From Ensifer sp. WSM1721 (GTDB lineage Bacteria; Pseudomonadota; Alphaproteobacteria; Rhizobiales; Rhizobiaceae): a stretch of 64,000 nt of DNA. Of the stretch, positions 44,942-53,167 are shown in pieces; position 1 is the stretch's first letter, and the number at the start of each line of letters is the position of its first letter. A program made the translations under genes and the position numbers. The stretch lies in assembly GCF_000513895.2 (NCBI RefSeq), contig NZ_CP165782.1, positions 2,681,501 to 2,745,500 of the forward strand, given 5' to 3'. Under the pieces are notes generated by a model, which saw only the letters and a program-made list of their open reading frames with translations, had not been told where the DNA came from and did not search any database.

Positions 44942-46048
44942 TCAGTCACCCCCACTCTCTTCAACGCGGCTGAGCTTCGCCTGCGTGATAGCCTTGTCGG
45001 GCTGGACGGTGATCCGCTCGGCCTGCCCGATGCGCGCCGTCAGCCGGTCGAGCGTCTTGCGCATCGATTTCGCCTCCTCCTGTTGCGCTTCGATCCAGTC
45101 GCGCAGCATCTGCTGCTCGCCGCGCATGTTCTTTACGAGGCCCTGGATGCCTTCGGCAAGGCTCGCCATCGCCGCCGTGGTGCGCTGGTTCACGCCGCCG
45201 TCATGGGCAAGCCGGGTGAGTTGGTCGGTGAGCCGCCGCAGCTCTTCTGCCGGCGCACCGTCGATTGAATCGATCGACGACGAAAGGCCGGAGCCAACGT
45301 CGGTCACGGACGAAAGCCAGTTCTCGAGCTCGGTGTAGAAGCGGTTCTGCGCGCGACCGGCCTGGAGATCGAGAAAGCCGAGGATCAGCGATCCGGAAAG
45401 GCCGAACAGCGACGCGGAGAAGGCCGTTCCCATGCCGGTGAGCGGCGCAGAGAGACCGCCCTTCAACGAGCTCAGGAGATCCTCCGTGCTGCCGGACCCC
45501 GCATCCAGCGACTGGATGACGGTATTGATCGAGCCGATCGTGCCGAGCAGGCCCCAGAAGGTGCCGAGCAGACCGAGAAAGACGAGCAGGCCGGCAAGAT
45601 AGCGGGTGATATCGCGCGATTCATCGAGCCGGGCGGCGATGGAGTCGAGGATCGAACGTAGCGCGATGGTCGAGATCGCGGTCGTCTGGCGGCCGCCGAT
45701 GAGCGCCCGCATCGGCGCGAGCAGGACGGGATCGCGCCCGACCTTGTCCGCGCTTCCGGCGGCGCGGAACGAATTGAACCATCGAACCTCCGGCCGCAAG
45801 CTGAGGACATGGTTGAAGGCCAGCAGGATGCCGATCAGAAGCACGCCCAGGATCAGCCCGTTGAGACCGGGATTGCCGACAAAGGCTTCGCGGGCCTGGC
45901 GGAAAAGGATCGCGGCGACGAACCCGACGATGATCAGGAAGAGGACCATCGTCCAGAAATAGGGCATGGGGCTCGAAAGCTTGTGCGGGTTGTAGTTTTC
46001 CTCCGCGCCTTCCTGGTCGCGCCACCCGGACAGATTCAATTTCGCCAT
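44942..46048 (-). CDS. MotA/TolQ/ExbB-like proton channel protein
   Basis: 368-residue membrane protein. Helices lie near 30-52 and 62-80, a cytoplasmic part follows, then two helices near 145-170 (LAGLLVFLGLLGTFWGLLGTIGS) and 190-225. The GTFWGLLGTI block is the MotA/TolQ channel motif. The last ~120 residues are soluble and coiled-coil-like. It is paired with the MotB-like gene (2 bp apart). ATG 46048 (MAKLNLSGW) is chosen; the open frame further up crosses a repeat. Role unknown. Confidence 0.85.
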   Translation of the reverse strand: MAKLNLSGWRDQEGAEENYNPHKLSSPMPYFWTMVLFLIIVGFVAAILFRQAREAFVGNPGLNGLILGVLLIGILLAFNHVLSLRPEVRWFNSFRAAGSADKVGRDPVLLAPMRALIGGRQTTAISTIALRSILDSIAARLDESRDITRYLAGLLVFLGLLGTFWGLLGTIGSINTVIQSLDAGSGSTEDLLSSLKGGLSAPLTGMGTAFSASLFGLSGSLILGFLDLQAGRAQNRFYTELENWLSSVTDVGSGLSSSIDSIDGAPAEELRRLTDQLTRLAHDGGVNQRTTAAMASLAEGIQGLVKNMRGEQQMLRDWIEAQQEEAKSMRKTLDRLTARIGQAERITVQPDKAITQAKLSRVEESGGD

Positions 46049-46355
46049 AAGTTTGCCAATCTCCCGGTTTTGCGGCAATTCCGCGCGCCTGCCGGGGCAG
46101 GCAATGAGCGGCCGCAACACTTTGAATTGCCGCACCATTCTTGAATCGATGGCGATTTGAAGAGCGATGCTGCCGATGGCCCGGAGACTAGTGGAACTTT
46201 GCGCCAAATTGAAGGGAAAACAAAAGCCTCCGGCAGAGAAGGCGATGGAGGCGACAGGAGGTCGCAGATCGCCCGCGATCCTGCGCAATCGCGAGCATGA
46301 CCGGCACGAGGCAATGGCGCTCGCGCCTGCTCGCCGGCATCATGCTCTGCGCGAT
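46049..46355. other. Intergenic region with degraded repeat (307 bp)
   Basis: No gene seen. It holds a degraded copy of the dispersed repeat (46110-46172) and should contain the promoter of the stator pair. The stop of suhB lies at its right end. Confidence 0.5.
46110..46172. repeat. Dispersed rhizobial repeat, degraded copy 3
   Basis: Matches the second half of the copies at 33325 and 40728: CAACACTTTGAATTGCCGCA, then a TTGAATCG...CGATTTGAA stem and GCTGCC. The first hairpin is not recognisable. Confidence 0.55.
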
Positions 46356-47156
46356 TTACTTCGCCGGAACCGGGCGCTGAATGACCTCGCGTAGCGCCTT
46401 GGCGATATATTCGTTCCCGCAGACGATCGAACCGGCCTCCAGCGGCCTGTTGCCGCCGTCGGCATCGGTCGTCCAGCCGCCGGCTTCGCGGATAAGGAGG
46501 ACCCCGGCGGCCATGTCCCAGGCGGCAAGATCCCGCTCCCAGAAGCCGTCGAAGCGGCCGGCGGCGACATAGGAAAGGTCGAGTGAGGCGGAGCCGAAGC
46601 GGCGGATGCCGGCAACCTCGCCCATGACGTGGCGGAGTTCGATCAGATATTTGCCGTGATTGCCGCGGCCAAGATGCGGCGTGCCGGTGCCGATGACCGC
46701 ATCGGAAAGGGCCTTGCGCGCGCCGACCCGCAAGCGCCGATCGTTCAGGAAGGCGCCGCCGCCGCGCTCGGCGGTGTAGAGCTCGTCCGTCGCCGGGTTG
46801 AAGACGACCGCGCCGACGATTTCACCCTGGCGCTCCAGCGCGATCGAGATGGCGAAATGCGGGATGCCGTGCAGGAAATTGGTGGTGCCGTCGAGCGGAT
46901 CGACGATCCAGCGGTGCGCGCCGTCGGTTCCCTTGATCTCCTCGCCCTCTTCACCGAGGAAGCCGTAGGTCGGGCGCGCCTTCATCAGCTCGTCGCGGAT
47001 GAGACGCTCTGCCTTGCGGTCCGCCTGCGAAACATAGTCGCTTGGGCCCTTCAGCGAAACCTGCAGGTTCTGCACTTCGCCGAAATCGCGCGCCAGCGAC
47101 TTGCCGGCCTTGAAGGCGGCCTGGACCATGACATTGAGAAGGGCAGAACGAGCCAT
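46356..47156 (-). CDS. suhB: SuhB, inositol monophosphatase family
   Basis: 266-residue Mg-dependent phosphatase of the inositol monophosphatase family. Metal sites are in GFLGEEGEE (Glu69/Glu70) and WIVDPLDGTTNFLHG (Asp86, Asp89), with AAWDMAAGVLLIREAGG near the carboxy end. SuhB proteins also act in ribosomal RNA antitermination in E. coli. A small-RNA candidate lies 115 bp upstream on the same strand. Confidence 0.95.
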   Translation of the reverse strand: MARSALLNVMVQAAFKAGKSLARDFGEVQNLQVSLKGPSDYVSQADRKAERLIRDELMKARPTYGFLGEEGEEIKGTDGAHRWIVDPLDGTTNFLHGIPHFAISIALERQGEIVGAVVFNPATDELYTAERGGGAFLNDRRLRVGARKALSDAVIGTGTPHLGRGNHGKYLIELRHVMGEVAGIRRFGSASLDLSYVAAGRFDGFWERDLAAWDMAAGVLLIREAGGWTTDADGGNRPLEAGSIVCGNEYIAKALREVIQRPVPAK

Positions 47157-47271
47157 GTGGCAATCCTCTAGCGAAAGCCGGCCGAGTGTTCCCGACCGAG
47201 CATTGAACCTGTCTGACGGTTCGCAAGCGGCCGCCGCTTGGAAGCGCGGCCGAGTTTCACGAACCTGTCGT

Positions 47272-47350
47272 CAAAAAACCGAGTGAGACGTCACTCCGTC
47301 CGCGGGCAAGCGGTGCATGAGGGGCCGCGGAGAAAATCGGGGCTTCATGA
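47272..47350 (-). ncRNA. suhB/mmgR-type small RNA candidate
   Basis: About 77 bases on the minus strand ending in a strong intrinsic terminator: GAGTGA / TCACTC stem, 4-base loop, then GG and six T (47273-47296). A larger CCGCGG-based hairpin (about 47300-47332) lies before it. It sits just upstream of suhB, the location that gave the Rfam 'suhB' small-RNA family its name; in S. meliloti that RNA is mmgR, about 77 nt, linked to limiting polyhydroxybutyrate granules. Size, strand and place agree; base-level identity is from memory, unchecked. A CTTGAAC at 47368-47374 may be its -35. Confidence 0.6.
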
Positions 47351-47410
47351 CCACAAAAACCCCGGAAGTTCAAGCGAAATAGGTGATGCCGATCCACACG
47401 GCGCAGAAGT

Positions 47411-48556
47411 TCACGACGAGCGGAACTTGTTTGCGGCCGCGAGCGCGGATTTTTGCTGCGTCTCGTTGAGGCCGAGATAGAAGTCCTCGAGTGCATCGTC
47501 CTTCAGCCCCGCACGGCGCGAGAGCACGTACCATTTCGCCGCCTCTACCGGATCCGGGGTTGTTCCGATCGCGTTGATATAGAGGTGCGAGAGTCGGTTC
47601 TGGGCGACGACATTGCCGCCGTCGGCGGCGCGCTTCATCCAGGCGAACCCCTCCTCCAGATTGCGGTCGCCGGCAATGCCTTCGATCAGCCAGATCGCCA
47701 TGTCGAGCTGCGCCGTATCGTAGCCGGCCCGCGCGGCTCTCAGCAGCCACTCGCGCGCCCGGGCGCGTTTGCTTTCCTCGATGCCGCTGACATTGAGATA
47801 GATCTGCGAGAGGGCATATTGCGCGTCGGCGATGCCCTGTTCGGCGGATTTCTCGTAATAGGGCATAGCCGCCTTCAGGCCCTTTTCGCCGGGCATGTCG
47901 GCGACAAGCGTCTGCCCGTAGTTGAACTGGGCCGAAGCATTGCCGAGATCGGCGGCCTTCTTCATCAGCTCTTCGGATTTCTTCCGGTCGCGCTTGACGT
48001 AGCGCCCTTCCATCAACATCAGGGCATATTTGAACATGGCTGCAGGATCGCCATTTTCCGCAGCCTGGCCATACCAGAAGGCCGCCGCCTTGGCATTGCG
48101 CGCCACGCCGAGCCCCTGCTCGAGGATCGAGGCGACGAGCGTCTGGGCCGCCGGGTCGCCGAGCTGGGCGCGCGGCACGGCGAGGTCCATGGCCGTCAGA
48201 TAGTAGCCGCGCTGGAAGGCGCCATAAGCTTCATCGATCTTGCCGTTGAACGGCTTCTCGGGAGGAAGGGCGGGCAGGTCGGCGCCCATGCGGTCGATCA
48301 CGTTAACGCCCTTCGACGGCGTGTTGCCGTCGCCGGCCTTCGGCTTCGCTGGCGCTGTCGTCCCCGCGGGTTTCTCCTGTGCACCTTCCGGTAGCGCCGC
48401 GCCGTTATGCGGCGTGATGCGCCCGCGTTTCGGAACGCTTCCCTCGTCGGTTGGGAGAGTGGCCGCCGGCTCGACCGCCCGAGCCGGCACCGCGGCAAGG
48501 AGGATCGCCACGGCAAAAGCTGTGACCCGGCTGAGTTTCAGGAAAAAACGGCTCAT
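47411..48556 (-). CDS. Exported Sel1-repeat protein
   Basis: About 381-residue protein with a signal peptide (MSRFFLKLSRVTAFAVAILLAAVPARA), a Pro/Lys-rich linker (about 30-95) and then Sel1-like/TPR repeats to the end. Examples are AAFWYGQAAENGDPAAMFKYA, AMPYYEKSAEQGIADAQYAL and AKWYVLSRRAGLKDDA, each about 36 residues. Such proteins are periplasmic scaffolds; several in rhizobia affect exopolysaccharide or stress, but the partner here is unknown. It starts 9 bp after the ThiE-like gene. ATG 48556 is used; a GTG lies two codons upstream. Confidence 0.88.
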   Translation of the reverse strand: MSRFFLKLSRVTAFAVAILLAAVPARAVEPAATLPTDEGSVPKRGRITPHNGAALPEGAQEKPAGTTAPAKPKAGDGNTPSKGVNVIDRMGADLPALPPEKPFNGKIDEAYGAFQRGYYLTAMDLAVPRAQLGDPAAQTLVASILEQGLGVARNAKAAAFWYGQAAENGDPAAMFKYALMLMEGRYVKRDRKKSEELMKKAADLGNASAQFNYGQTLVADMPGEKGLKAAMPYYEKSAEQGIADAQYALSQIYLNVSGIEESKRARAREWLLRAARAGYDTAQLDMAIWLIEGIAGDRNLEEGFAWMKRAADGGNVVAQNRLSHLYINAIGTTPDPVEAAKWYVLSRRAGLKDDALEDFYLGLNETQQKSALAAANKFRSS

Positions 48557-48565
48557 CGGCACGTC

Positions 48566-49219
48566 TTAATCTTCAAACCGTGGCGCTTTTTCGTCAAGCA
48601 ATGCATTGACGGCCGCGACCACGGACGGCGCCTGCCCCGGCTCGCCGAAGACGGCAAGGCGGAGCGCCGCGAACTCCGCTCCCGTCTCCGCTACCGCAAG
48701 CGCCGATTGCGGATCGGTGCCGCCCATGACGACGCAGGGAATTTCGATCATCGAGGCCCACCATTCGGCAAGCGCAAGGTTCTTTGGATGCGCTTCAGGC
48801 TTTATGTCGCCGTCGGTGCGGCCGAAGAACACGTAATCCGGCCGAAGCTCTCCGATTTCGAGCGCATGATGGCGATCCGTGGCGTTGCCGCCGCCGACGA
48901 TCAGCTTCGGCGCGTGCCTTTCAATTGCTTCGGCAAGCGCATCCACGCCGCCCGCGATGTGCAATCCGTCCGCCTTGGCGCGGCCGGCAACACGCGTGTC
49001 GCCCTCGATCAGGGCTGCCGCGCCCGCCTGCTGGATCACCGGCACGAGCGCCTCGGCGTGCTTCTGGAAATCCTGATCGCTGAGACCGTATTGCGGCACG
49101 ATGACGGAGGCCACATCGCCACCTTTCAATGCCTCGCCGACGAGCTTGGAACGCTCCGCGGCATCCGCCAGATCGGGTGCGACCAGCACGAGGCGGCAGC
49201 GGTTTTCTGTGTTGCTCAT
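48566..49219 (-). CDS. ThiE-like thiamine-phosphate synthase family protein
   Basis: 217-residue TIM-barrel protein of the ThiE/TenI family. ALIEGDTRVAGRAKADGLHI recalls the ThiE segment, GRTDGDIKPEAH replaces the usual GPIFPT-type loop, and CVVMGGTD is the phosphate strand. The divergent loops and lack of other thi genes nearby mean that true thiamine-phosphate synthase activity is uncertain; a TenI-like role is possible. It precedes the Sel1 gene and diverges from a TauE-type gene. Confidence 0.8.
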   Translation of the reverse strand: MSNTENRCRLVLVAPDLADAAERSKLVGEALKGGDVASVIVPQYGLSDQDFQKHAEALVPVIQQAGAAALIEGDTRVAGRAKADGLHIAGGVDALAEAIERHAPKLIVGGGNATDRHHALEIGELRPDYVFFGRTDGDIKPEAHPKNLALAEWWASMIEIPCVVMGGTDPQSALAVAETGAEFAALRLAVFGEPGQAPSVVAAVNALLDEKAPRFED

Positions 49220-49320
49220 GTGGTCATCCTGGCGATCTACGCATTTGCCCCGAGGGTCGGCACTCGATTTCGTTCGGGAAAACCGATAGACGGAGATGAC
49301 AGAAGGATCAACCGCCCGCA

Positions 49321-50100
49321 ATGTTTCCCGACTACGACTTCTATCTCATCGCCGTTCCGGCCGTCCTGCTCGTTGGCCTTAGCAAGGGGGGCATGGGCGA
49401 GGCGCTCTCGCTGATGGGCGTCCCGATCCTGTCCATGGCCGTCTCGCCGGTTCAGGCGGCCGCGCTGCTTCTGCCCATCCTCATTGCCATGGACATGGTC
49501 TCCCTATGGATCTGGCGCAAACATGGCGACCGGCGGACTCTTTTCATGCTGCTGCCCGGCGCCATCGCCGGCATCGCCGTCGGTTGGGCGACCTCGGCCT
49601 ATGTGCCGCGGGACGCTTTGAGGCTGATCATCGGTCTCATCACGGTCACCTTCGTGCTGCGCTATCTCTATACCGTCTGGCTGAGCCGCAACGGCGCCCC
49701 CATTTGGCCAAAGCCGCAGCGCGCCGGCCCGGCCGCGCTCTGGGGCTCGCTTGCCGGCTATGGCAGCTTCGTCGCCCATGCCGGCGGTCCGCCGTTTCAG
49801 ATCTATGCCCTGCCTCTGAAGCTCGAGCCGCGCGAATATACCGGCACCATCGTCCGCTTCTTCGCGATCCTCAATGCGGTGAAGCTCGTACCCTATTTCG
49901 CGCTCGGCCAGCTCGACCTCAGCAATGTCACGATATCGGCAACGCTCTTCCCGCTCGCGATCGTGGCGACCGCATGCGGCGCATGGATCGTCCGACGGAT
50001 GAAGCCGCAGGTCTTTTACCCGTTCATGTATACGATGGCCTTCATCGCCGGCTCGAAGCTCGTCTGGGACGGTCTTGCGAACCTGCTGTCCGGAAGTTGA
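49321..50100 (+). CDS. TauE/SafE-family membrane transporter
   Basis: 259-residue integral membrane protein with about 8 helices, of the sulfite/sulfoacetate exporter family. LVGLSKGGMGEALSLMGVPIL is the first repeat, and GSLAGYGSFVAHAGGPPFQIYALP the second, both holding the conserved Gly-rich stretches. The family moves organic anions and sulfur oxyanions; substrate not known here. A hairpin lies 13 bp after its stop. Confidence 0.92.
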   Translation: MFPDYDFYLIAVPAVLLVGLSKGGMGEALSLMGVPILSMAVSPVQAAALLLPILIAMDMVSLWIWRKHGDRRTLFMLLPGAIAGIAVGWATSAYVPRDALRLIIGLITVTFVLRYLYTVWLSRNGAPIWPKPQRAGPAALWGSLAGYGSFVAHAGGPPFQIYALPLKLEPREYTGTIVRFFAILNAVKLVPYFALGQLDLSNVTISATLFPLAIVATACGAWIVRRMKPQVFYPFMYTMAFIAGSKLVWDGLANLLSGS

Positions 50101-50113
50101 GCAGCTCTGAGCG

Positions 50114-50139
50114 GCCGCTTTGCTGCAAAGCAAAGCGGC
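50114..50139 (+). terminator. Hairpin after the TauE-type gene
   Basis: Perfect 10-bp stem GCCGCTTTGC / GCAAAGCGGC with a 6-base loop, 13 bp after the stop; no T-run, so a weak or bidirectional end. Confidence 0.5.
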
Positions 50140-50195
50140 ATGCCGCAACGCACAATTTTCTTGCCGCTCATCGGGAATTCGCTTAACCTCCGGCC

Positions 50196-50456
50196 ATGAC
50201 GATCGCGGACCCATTCGATGCCATTGCGGATCCGAACCGGCGCCATCTGCTGGAGGAACTGCGGCGCGCGCCGCGGACCGTGAACGAACTCGCCGAGGGC
50301 CTGCCGATCAGCCGCCCGGCCGTATCGCAGCATCTGAAGGCGCTGCTCGACTGCAATCTCGTGTCGGTCTCGACCAGCGGAACGCGGCGTATCTACGCGA
50401 TCCACAAGCCCGGCTTCGACCGGCTCAATCTCTGGCTCGACCAGTTCTGGTCATAG
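50196..50456 (+). CDS. Small ArsR-family transcriptional regulator
   Basis: 86-residue winged-helix protein made of little but the DNA-binding domain. FDAIADPNRRHLLEELRRA, RTVNELAEGLPISRPAVSQH (recognition helix) and NLVSVSTSGTRRIYAIH (wing) are clear. It has no metal-binding Cys, so it is not a classical arsenic sensor. No partner SRPBCC gene follows. Confidence 0.9.
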   Translation: MTIADPFDAIADPNRRHLLEELRRAPRTVNELAEGLPISRPAVSQHLKALLDCNLVSVSTSGTRRIYAIHKPGFDRLNLWLDQFWS

Positions 50457-50615
50457 TTTCGACGCATAGGACGCGGGAACGCGCCGCGGAAGCGGACCGG
50501 ACAAAGGGCCCGGTCCAGCGATCCGTAACTTGGATTTTCGGGATTGTTGTTGACCTTATCGCCGCGTCGTCTCGCGCAGAGATGACGCTTTCCCGATGAT
50601 CTCGGGAACGACCGT

Positions 50616-50795
50616 TCAGTGCGTGGTCGTCGAAGAACGAAGTCGTTCGATTTCGTCTTTGATGCGCAGCTTCCTCCGCTTGAGTTCGCTGATCAACTCG
50701 TCCTCGCAGGACGGCGAGTTGAGAGCTTCGTGGAGCTCCTCTTCAAGGGCGCCATGCTTTTTCTCAAGCGTTGCAAGATGAGCCTCAATGGTCAT
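50616..50795 (-). CDS. YdcH/DUF465-family small protein (first paralogue)
   Basis: 59-residue helical-hairpin protein: EAHLATLEKKHGALEEEL, a short turn, then ELKRRKLRIKDEIERLR. This is the DUF465/YdcH pattern, of unknown function. Start at ATG 50795 with GGAAGGGA-type Shine-Dalgarno just upstream. It is head-to-head with a second DUF465 gene at 51005. Confidence 0.88.
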   Translation of the reverse strand: MTIEAHLATLEKKHGALEEELHEALNSPSCEDELISELKRRKLRIKDEIERLRSSTTTH

Positions 50796-51004
50796 TGGCA
50801 GTCCCTTCCTTTTGCTTGCATCCGGCACGCAAATGCCGGATGTTCCATGGTTGAAACCTTTCTACTGTGCCATGCCATTTTTCATTTGTCGAAGGCGAAA
50901 TGATGACGTCGGATAACTTCCCGTTACCGCCCAAGATGTGGTAGAGCGACGCAGGAAATTCCGGTTCGCGGCTCGACGCGACCGGCTTATGGGGATCGCT
51001 TTGC

Positions 51005-51208
51005 ATGCCGGACCAGGACCAGGCCGAACTCAGACTGACTATCGCGCGCCTGAGGCAGGAACATGAAGATTACGATGCGGCGATCAACGCCATGATCCAG
51101 ACCGGCTGCGACGCCCTGCGCATCCAGCGCATGAAGAAAAAGAAGCTGGCGATCAAGGACAAGATCACCAAGATCGAAGACCAGATCATCCCCGATATCA
51201 TAGCCTGA
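51005..51208 (+). CDS. YdcH/DUF465-family small protein (second paralogue)
   Basis: 67-residue protein of the same helical-hairpin family ([20 protein letters not shown], then [20 protein letters not shown]). It ends 17 bp before purE on the same strand and is likely read together with purEK. It is divergent from the other DUF465 gene, the two sharing a 209-bp gap. Confidence 0.88.
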   Translation: MPDQDQAELRLTIARLRQEHEDYDAAINAMIQTGCDALRIQRMKKKKLAIKDKITKIEDQIIPDIIA

Positions 51209-51225
51209 AGCGGATCCAGACAGAC

Positions 51226-51726
51226 GTGACCGACACTACGCCCCCGCCCGTCGCCATCATCATGGGAAGCCAGTCGGACTGGGAGACGATGAAGAATGCG
51301 GCCGACACGCTCGAGGCGCTCGACATCGCCTATGAAGCCCGGATCGTTTCCGCGCACCGCACGCCGGACCGCCTAGTGCGTTTCGCCAAGGGCGCGCGCG
51401 ACGAAGGCTTCAAGGTGATCATCGCCGGCGCCGGGGGTGCCGCGCATCTTCCGGGAATGTGCGCCTCGATGACGCCGCTGCCGGTCTTCGGCGTTCCGGT
51501 TCAATCGAAGGCGCTTTCCGGTCAGGACAGCCTGCTCTCGATCGTCCAGATGCCGGCCGGCATTCCCGTCGGCACGCTGGCGATCGGCAAGGCGGGCGCC
51601 ATCAACGCAGCGCTTTTGGCCGCAGCCGTGCTCGCGCTCAGCGATGAGGACCTTGCCGACCGTCTCGACGACTGGCGTGAACAGCAGACCGTATCGGTCG
51701 CGGAATATCCGGTAGACCAGGCATGA
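51226..51726 (+). CDS. purE: PurE, N5-CAIR mutase
   Basis: 166-residue class I PurE that moves the carboxyl of N5-CAIR to C4 in purine synthesis. [23 protein letters not shown] and [12 protein letters not shown] are the active-site blocks. It starts with GTG 51226. Its stop overlaps the purK start by 4 bp (ATGA). Confidence 0.97.
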   Translation: MTDTTPPPVAIIMGSQSDWETMKNAADTLEALDIAYEARIVSAHRTPDRLVRFAKGARDEGFKVIIAGAGGAAHLPGMCASMTPLPVFGVPVQSKALSGQDSLLSIVQMPAGIPVGTLAIGKAGAINAALLAAAVLALSDEDLADRLDDWREQQTVSVAEYPVDQA

Positions 51727-52772
51727 AGACGATCGGCATCATCGGCGGCGGCCAGCTCGGCCGCATGCTTGCCATGGCGGCTGCGCGCCTGAACTTCCGC
51801 ACCGTCATCCTCGAACCGCAGCCGGACTGTCCCGCCGCACAGGTCGCGAACGCCCAGATCGTCGCGGCCTATGACGACCCGCGTGCGCTGGATGAACTCG
51901 CGCGGGTGTCGGACCTCATCACCTACGAGTTCGAGAACGTCCCCGTGGCGGCGGCCGAGAAGCTCGGCGCATCACGGCCGGTCTTTCCGCCGCCGAAGGC
52001 GCTCGAAGTCGCGCAGGACCGGCTCGCTGAAAAACGCTTCATCAACGATTGCGGCATCGCGACGGCCCGCTTCCGCGCCGTAGACAACCAGGCCGATCTC
52101 GACCGGGCGCTTGCCGATTTCGATGGCGTCGGCGTGCTCAAGACCCGACGCCTCGGCTATGACGGCAAGGGCCAGCGTGTCTTCCGCTCCGCCGATGACG
52201 ATCCCGCCGGGGCGTTCGCCGCGCTCGGGCAGGTCCCGCTGATCCTCGAAAGCTTCGTGCCGTTCGCCCGGGAAATCTCTGTCATCGCCGCCCGCGCGGC
52301 GGATGGCAGCACCGCCTGTTTCGATCCGGCGGAAAACGAACACCGCAATGGCATTCTCCACACGTCGACTGTGCCGGCTTCCGTCAGTGCGTCGACCGCG
52401 GAGGCCGCCCGCAAGGCGGCGACCGCCATACTCGAGGCGCTTGGCTATGTGGGCGTGATCGGCGTCGAATTCTTCGTTCTCGCCGATGGCAGCGTCGTCG
52501 CAAATGAGATCGCCCCGCGCGTTCACAATTCCGGCCACTGGACGGAGGCGGCCTGCGTGGTTTCGCAATTCGAGCAGCACATCCGCGCGATCACCGGACT
52601 GCCGCTCGGCGATCCGGCGCGCCATTCGGATTGCGTGATGCAGAATCTGATCGGCAGCGACATTGCAGACGTTTCGAGCCTGCTTGCCGAGCGCAACGTG
52701 CTGGTGCACCTCTACGGTAAGGCCGAGGCGCGCCCCGGCCGCAAGATGGGTCATTTCACCCGCCTTGTCTGA
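51723..52772 (+). CDS. purK: PurK, N5-CAIR synthetase
   Basis: 349-residue ATP-grasp enzyme making N5-CAIR from AIR, bicarbonate and [20 protein letters not shown], the central [12 protein letters not shown] and the metal site [18 protein letters not shown] are typical. It is translationally coupled to purE. About 50 bp after the stop begins the rpmJ promoter. Confidence 0.97.
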   Translation: MKTIGIIGGGQLGRMLAMAAARLNFRTVILEPQPDCPAAQVANAQIVAAYDDPRALDELARVSDLITYEFENVPVAAAEKLGASRPVFPPPKALEVAQDRLAEKRFINDCGIATARFRAVDNQADLDRALADFDGVGVLKTRRLGYDGKGQRVFRSADDDPAGAFAALGQVPLILESFVPFAREISVIAARAADGSTACFDPAENEHRNGILHTSTVPASVSASTAEAARKAATAILEALGYVGVIGVEFFVLADGSVVANEIAPRVHNSGHWTEAACVVSQFEQHIRAITGLPLGDPARHSDCVMQNLIGSDIADVSSLLAERNVLVHLYGKAEARPGRKMGHFTRLV

Positions 52773-52825
52773 ACCGGATGGTCACGGAATCACGGGATCG
52801 CGCGCCAAAATCCCCTGTCTTGCGG

Positions 52826-52854
52826 TTGACACAATAGGGGCGACAGGCTATGTG
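52826..52854 (+). promoter_or_regulatory. Sigma-70 promoter of rpmJ
   Basis: TTGACA, 17-base spacer, TATGTG. The best match to the housekeeping consensus in the window, 96 bp before the rpmJ start. Confidence 0.75.
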
Positions 52855-52869
52855 CCTGCCTACTTGAAG

Positions 52870-52892
52870 AGCGCGCTGAATGGCGCGCTTTT
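52870..52892 (+). terminator. Attenuator-like hairpin in the rpmJ leader
   Basis: 7-bp stem AGCGCGC / GCGCGCT, 6-base loop, followed by TTT after the last stem T. It lies between the rpmJ promoter and start, inside the leader RNA, so it could make transcription of rpmJ conditional. Confidence 0.5.
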
Positions 52893-52949
52893 GATTGTTG
52901 GAATTTACCGGGCGAATTTGCGTTCCCCGAAACCTGCGGATCAGGAAAA

Positions 52950-53075
52950 ATGAAGATCAAGAATTCGCTCAAGTCGCTGAAGACCCGCCATCGCGAAAAC
53001 CGTCTGGTTCGCCGCAAGGGCCGCGTCTACATCATCAACAAGCTGAACCCGCGCTTCAAGGCACGCCAGGGCTGA
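52950..53075 (+). CDS. rpmJ: Ribosomal protein L36, cysteine-free 41-residue form
   Basis: 41-residue L36 of the large subunit ([20 protein letters not shown], then [20 protein letters not shown]). It is the longer form with no zinc-binding Cys. CAGGAAAA lies before the ATG. It has its own strong promoter and a hairpin in the leader, and a GGCGGC/GCCGCC hairpin follows the stop. Confidence 0.95.
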   Translation: MKIKNSLKSLKTRHRENRLVRRKGRVYIINKLNPRFKARQG

Positions 53076-53167
53076 GCCCGTGGGCGGCTTTTGCCGCCAC
53101 GCCTGATCGGTCGTCGCTTTCGGTGATCCCCCAAAATTGATTTGATCTTGATCCATGGCGGGCTACG

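Noticed and set aside
43908..46048. Zorya-type anti-phage system
   Set aside because: Only a MotA/MotB-like pair is present; no helicase, nuclease or other Zorya effector gene lies on either side.
50785..51006. 73-codon minus-strand ORF between the DUF465 genes
   Set aside because: Overlaps both gene starts, no family features and ordinary intergenic composition.
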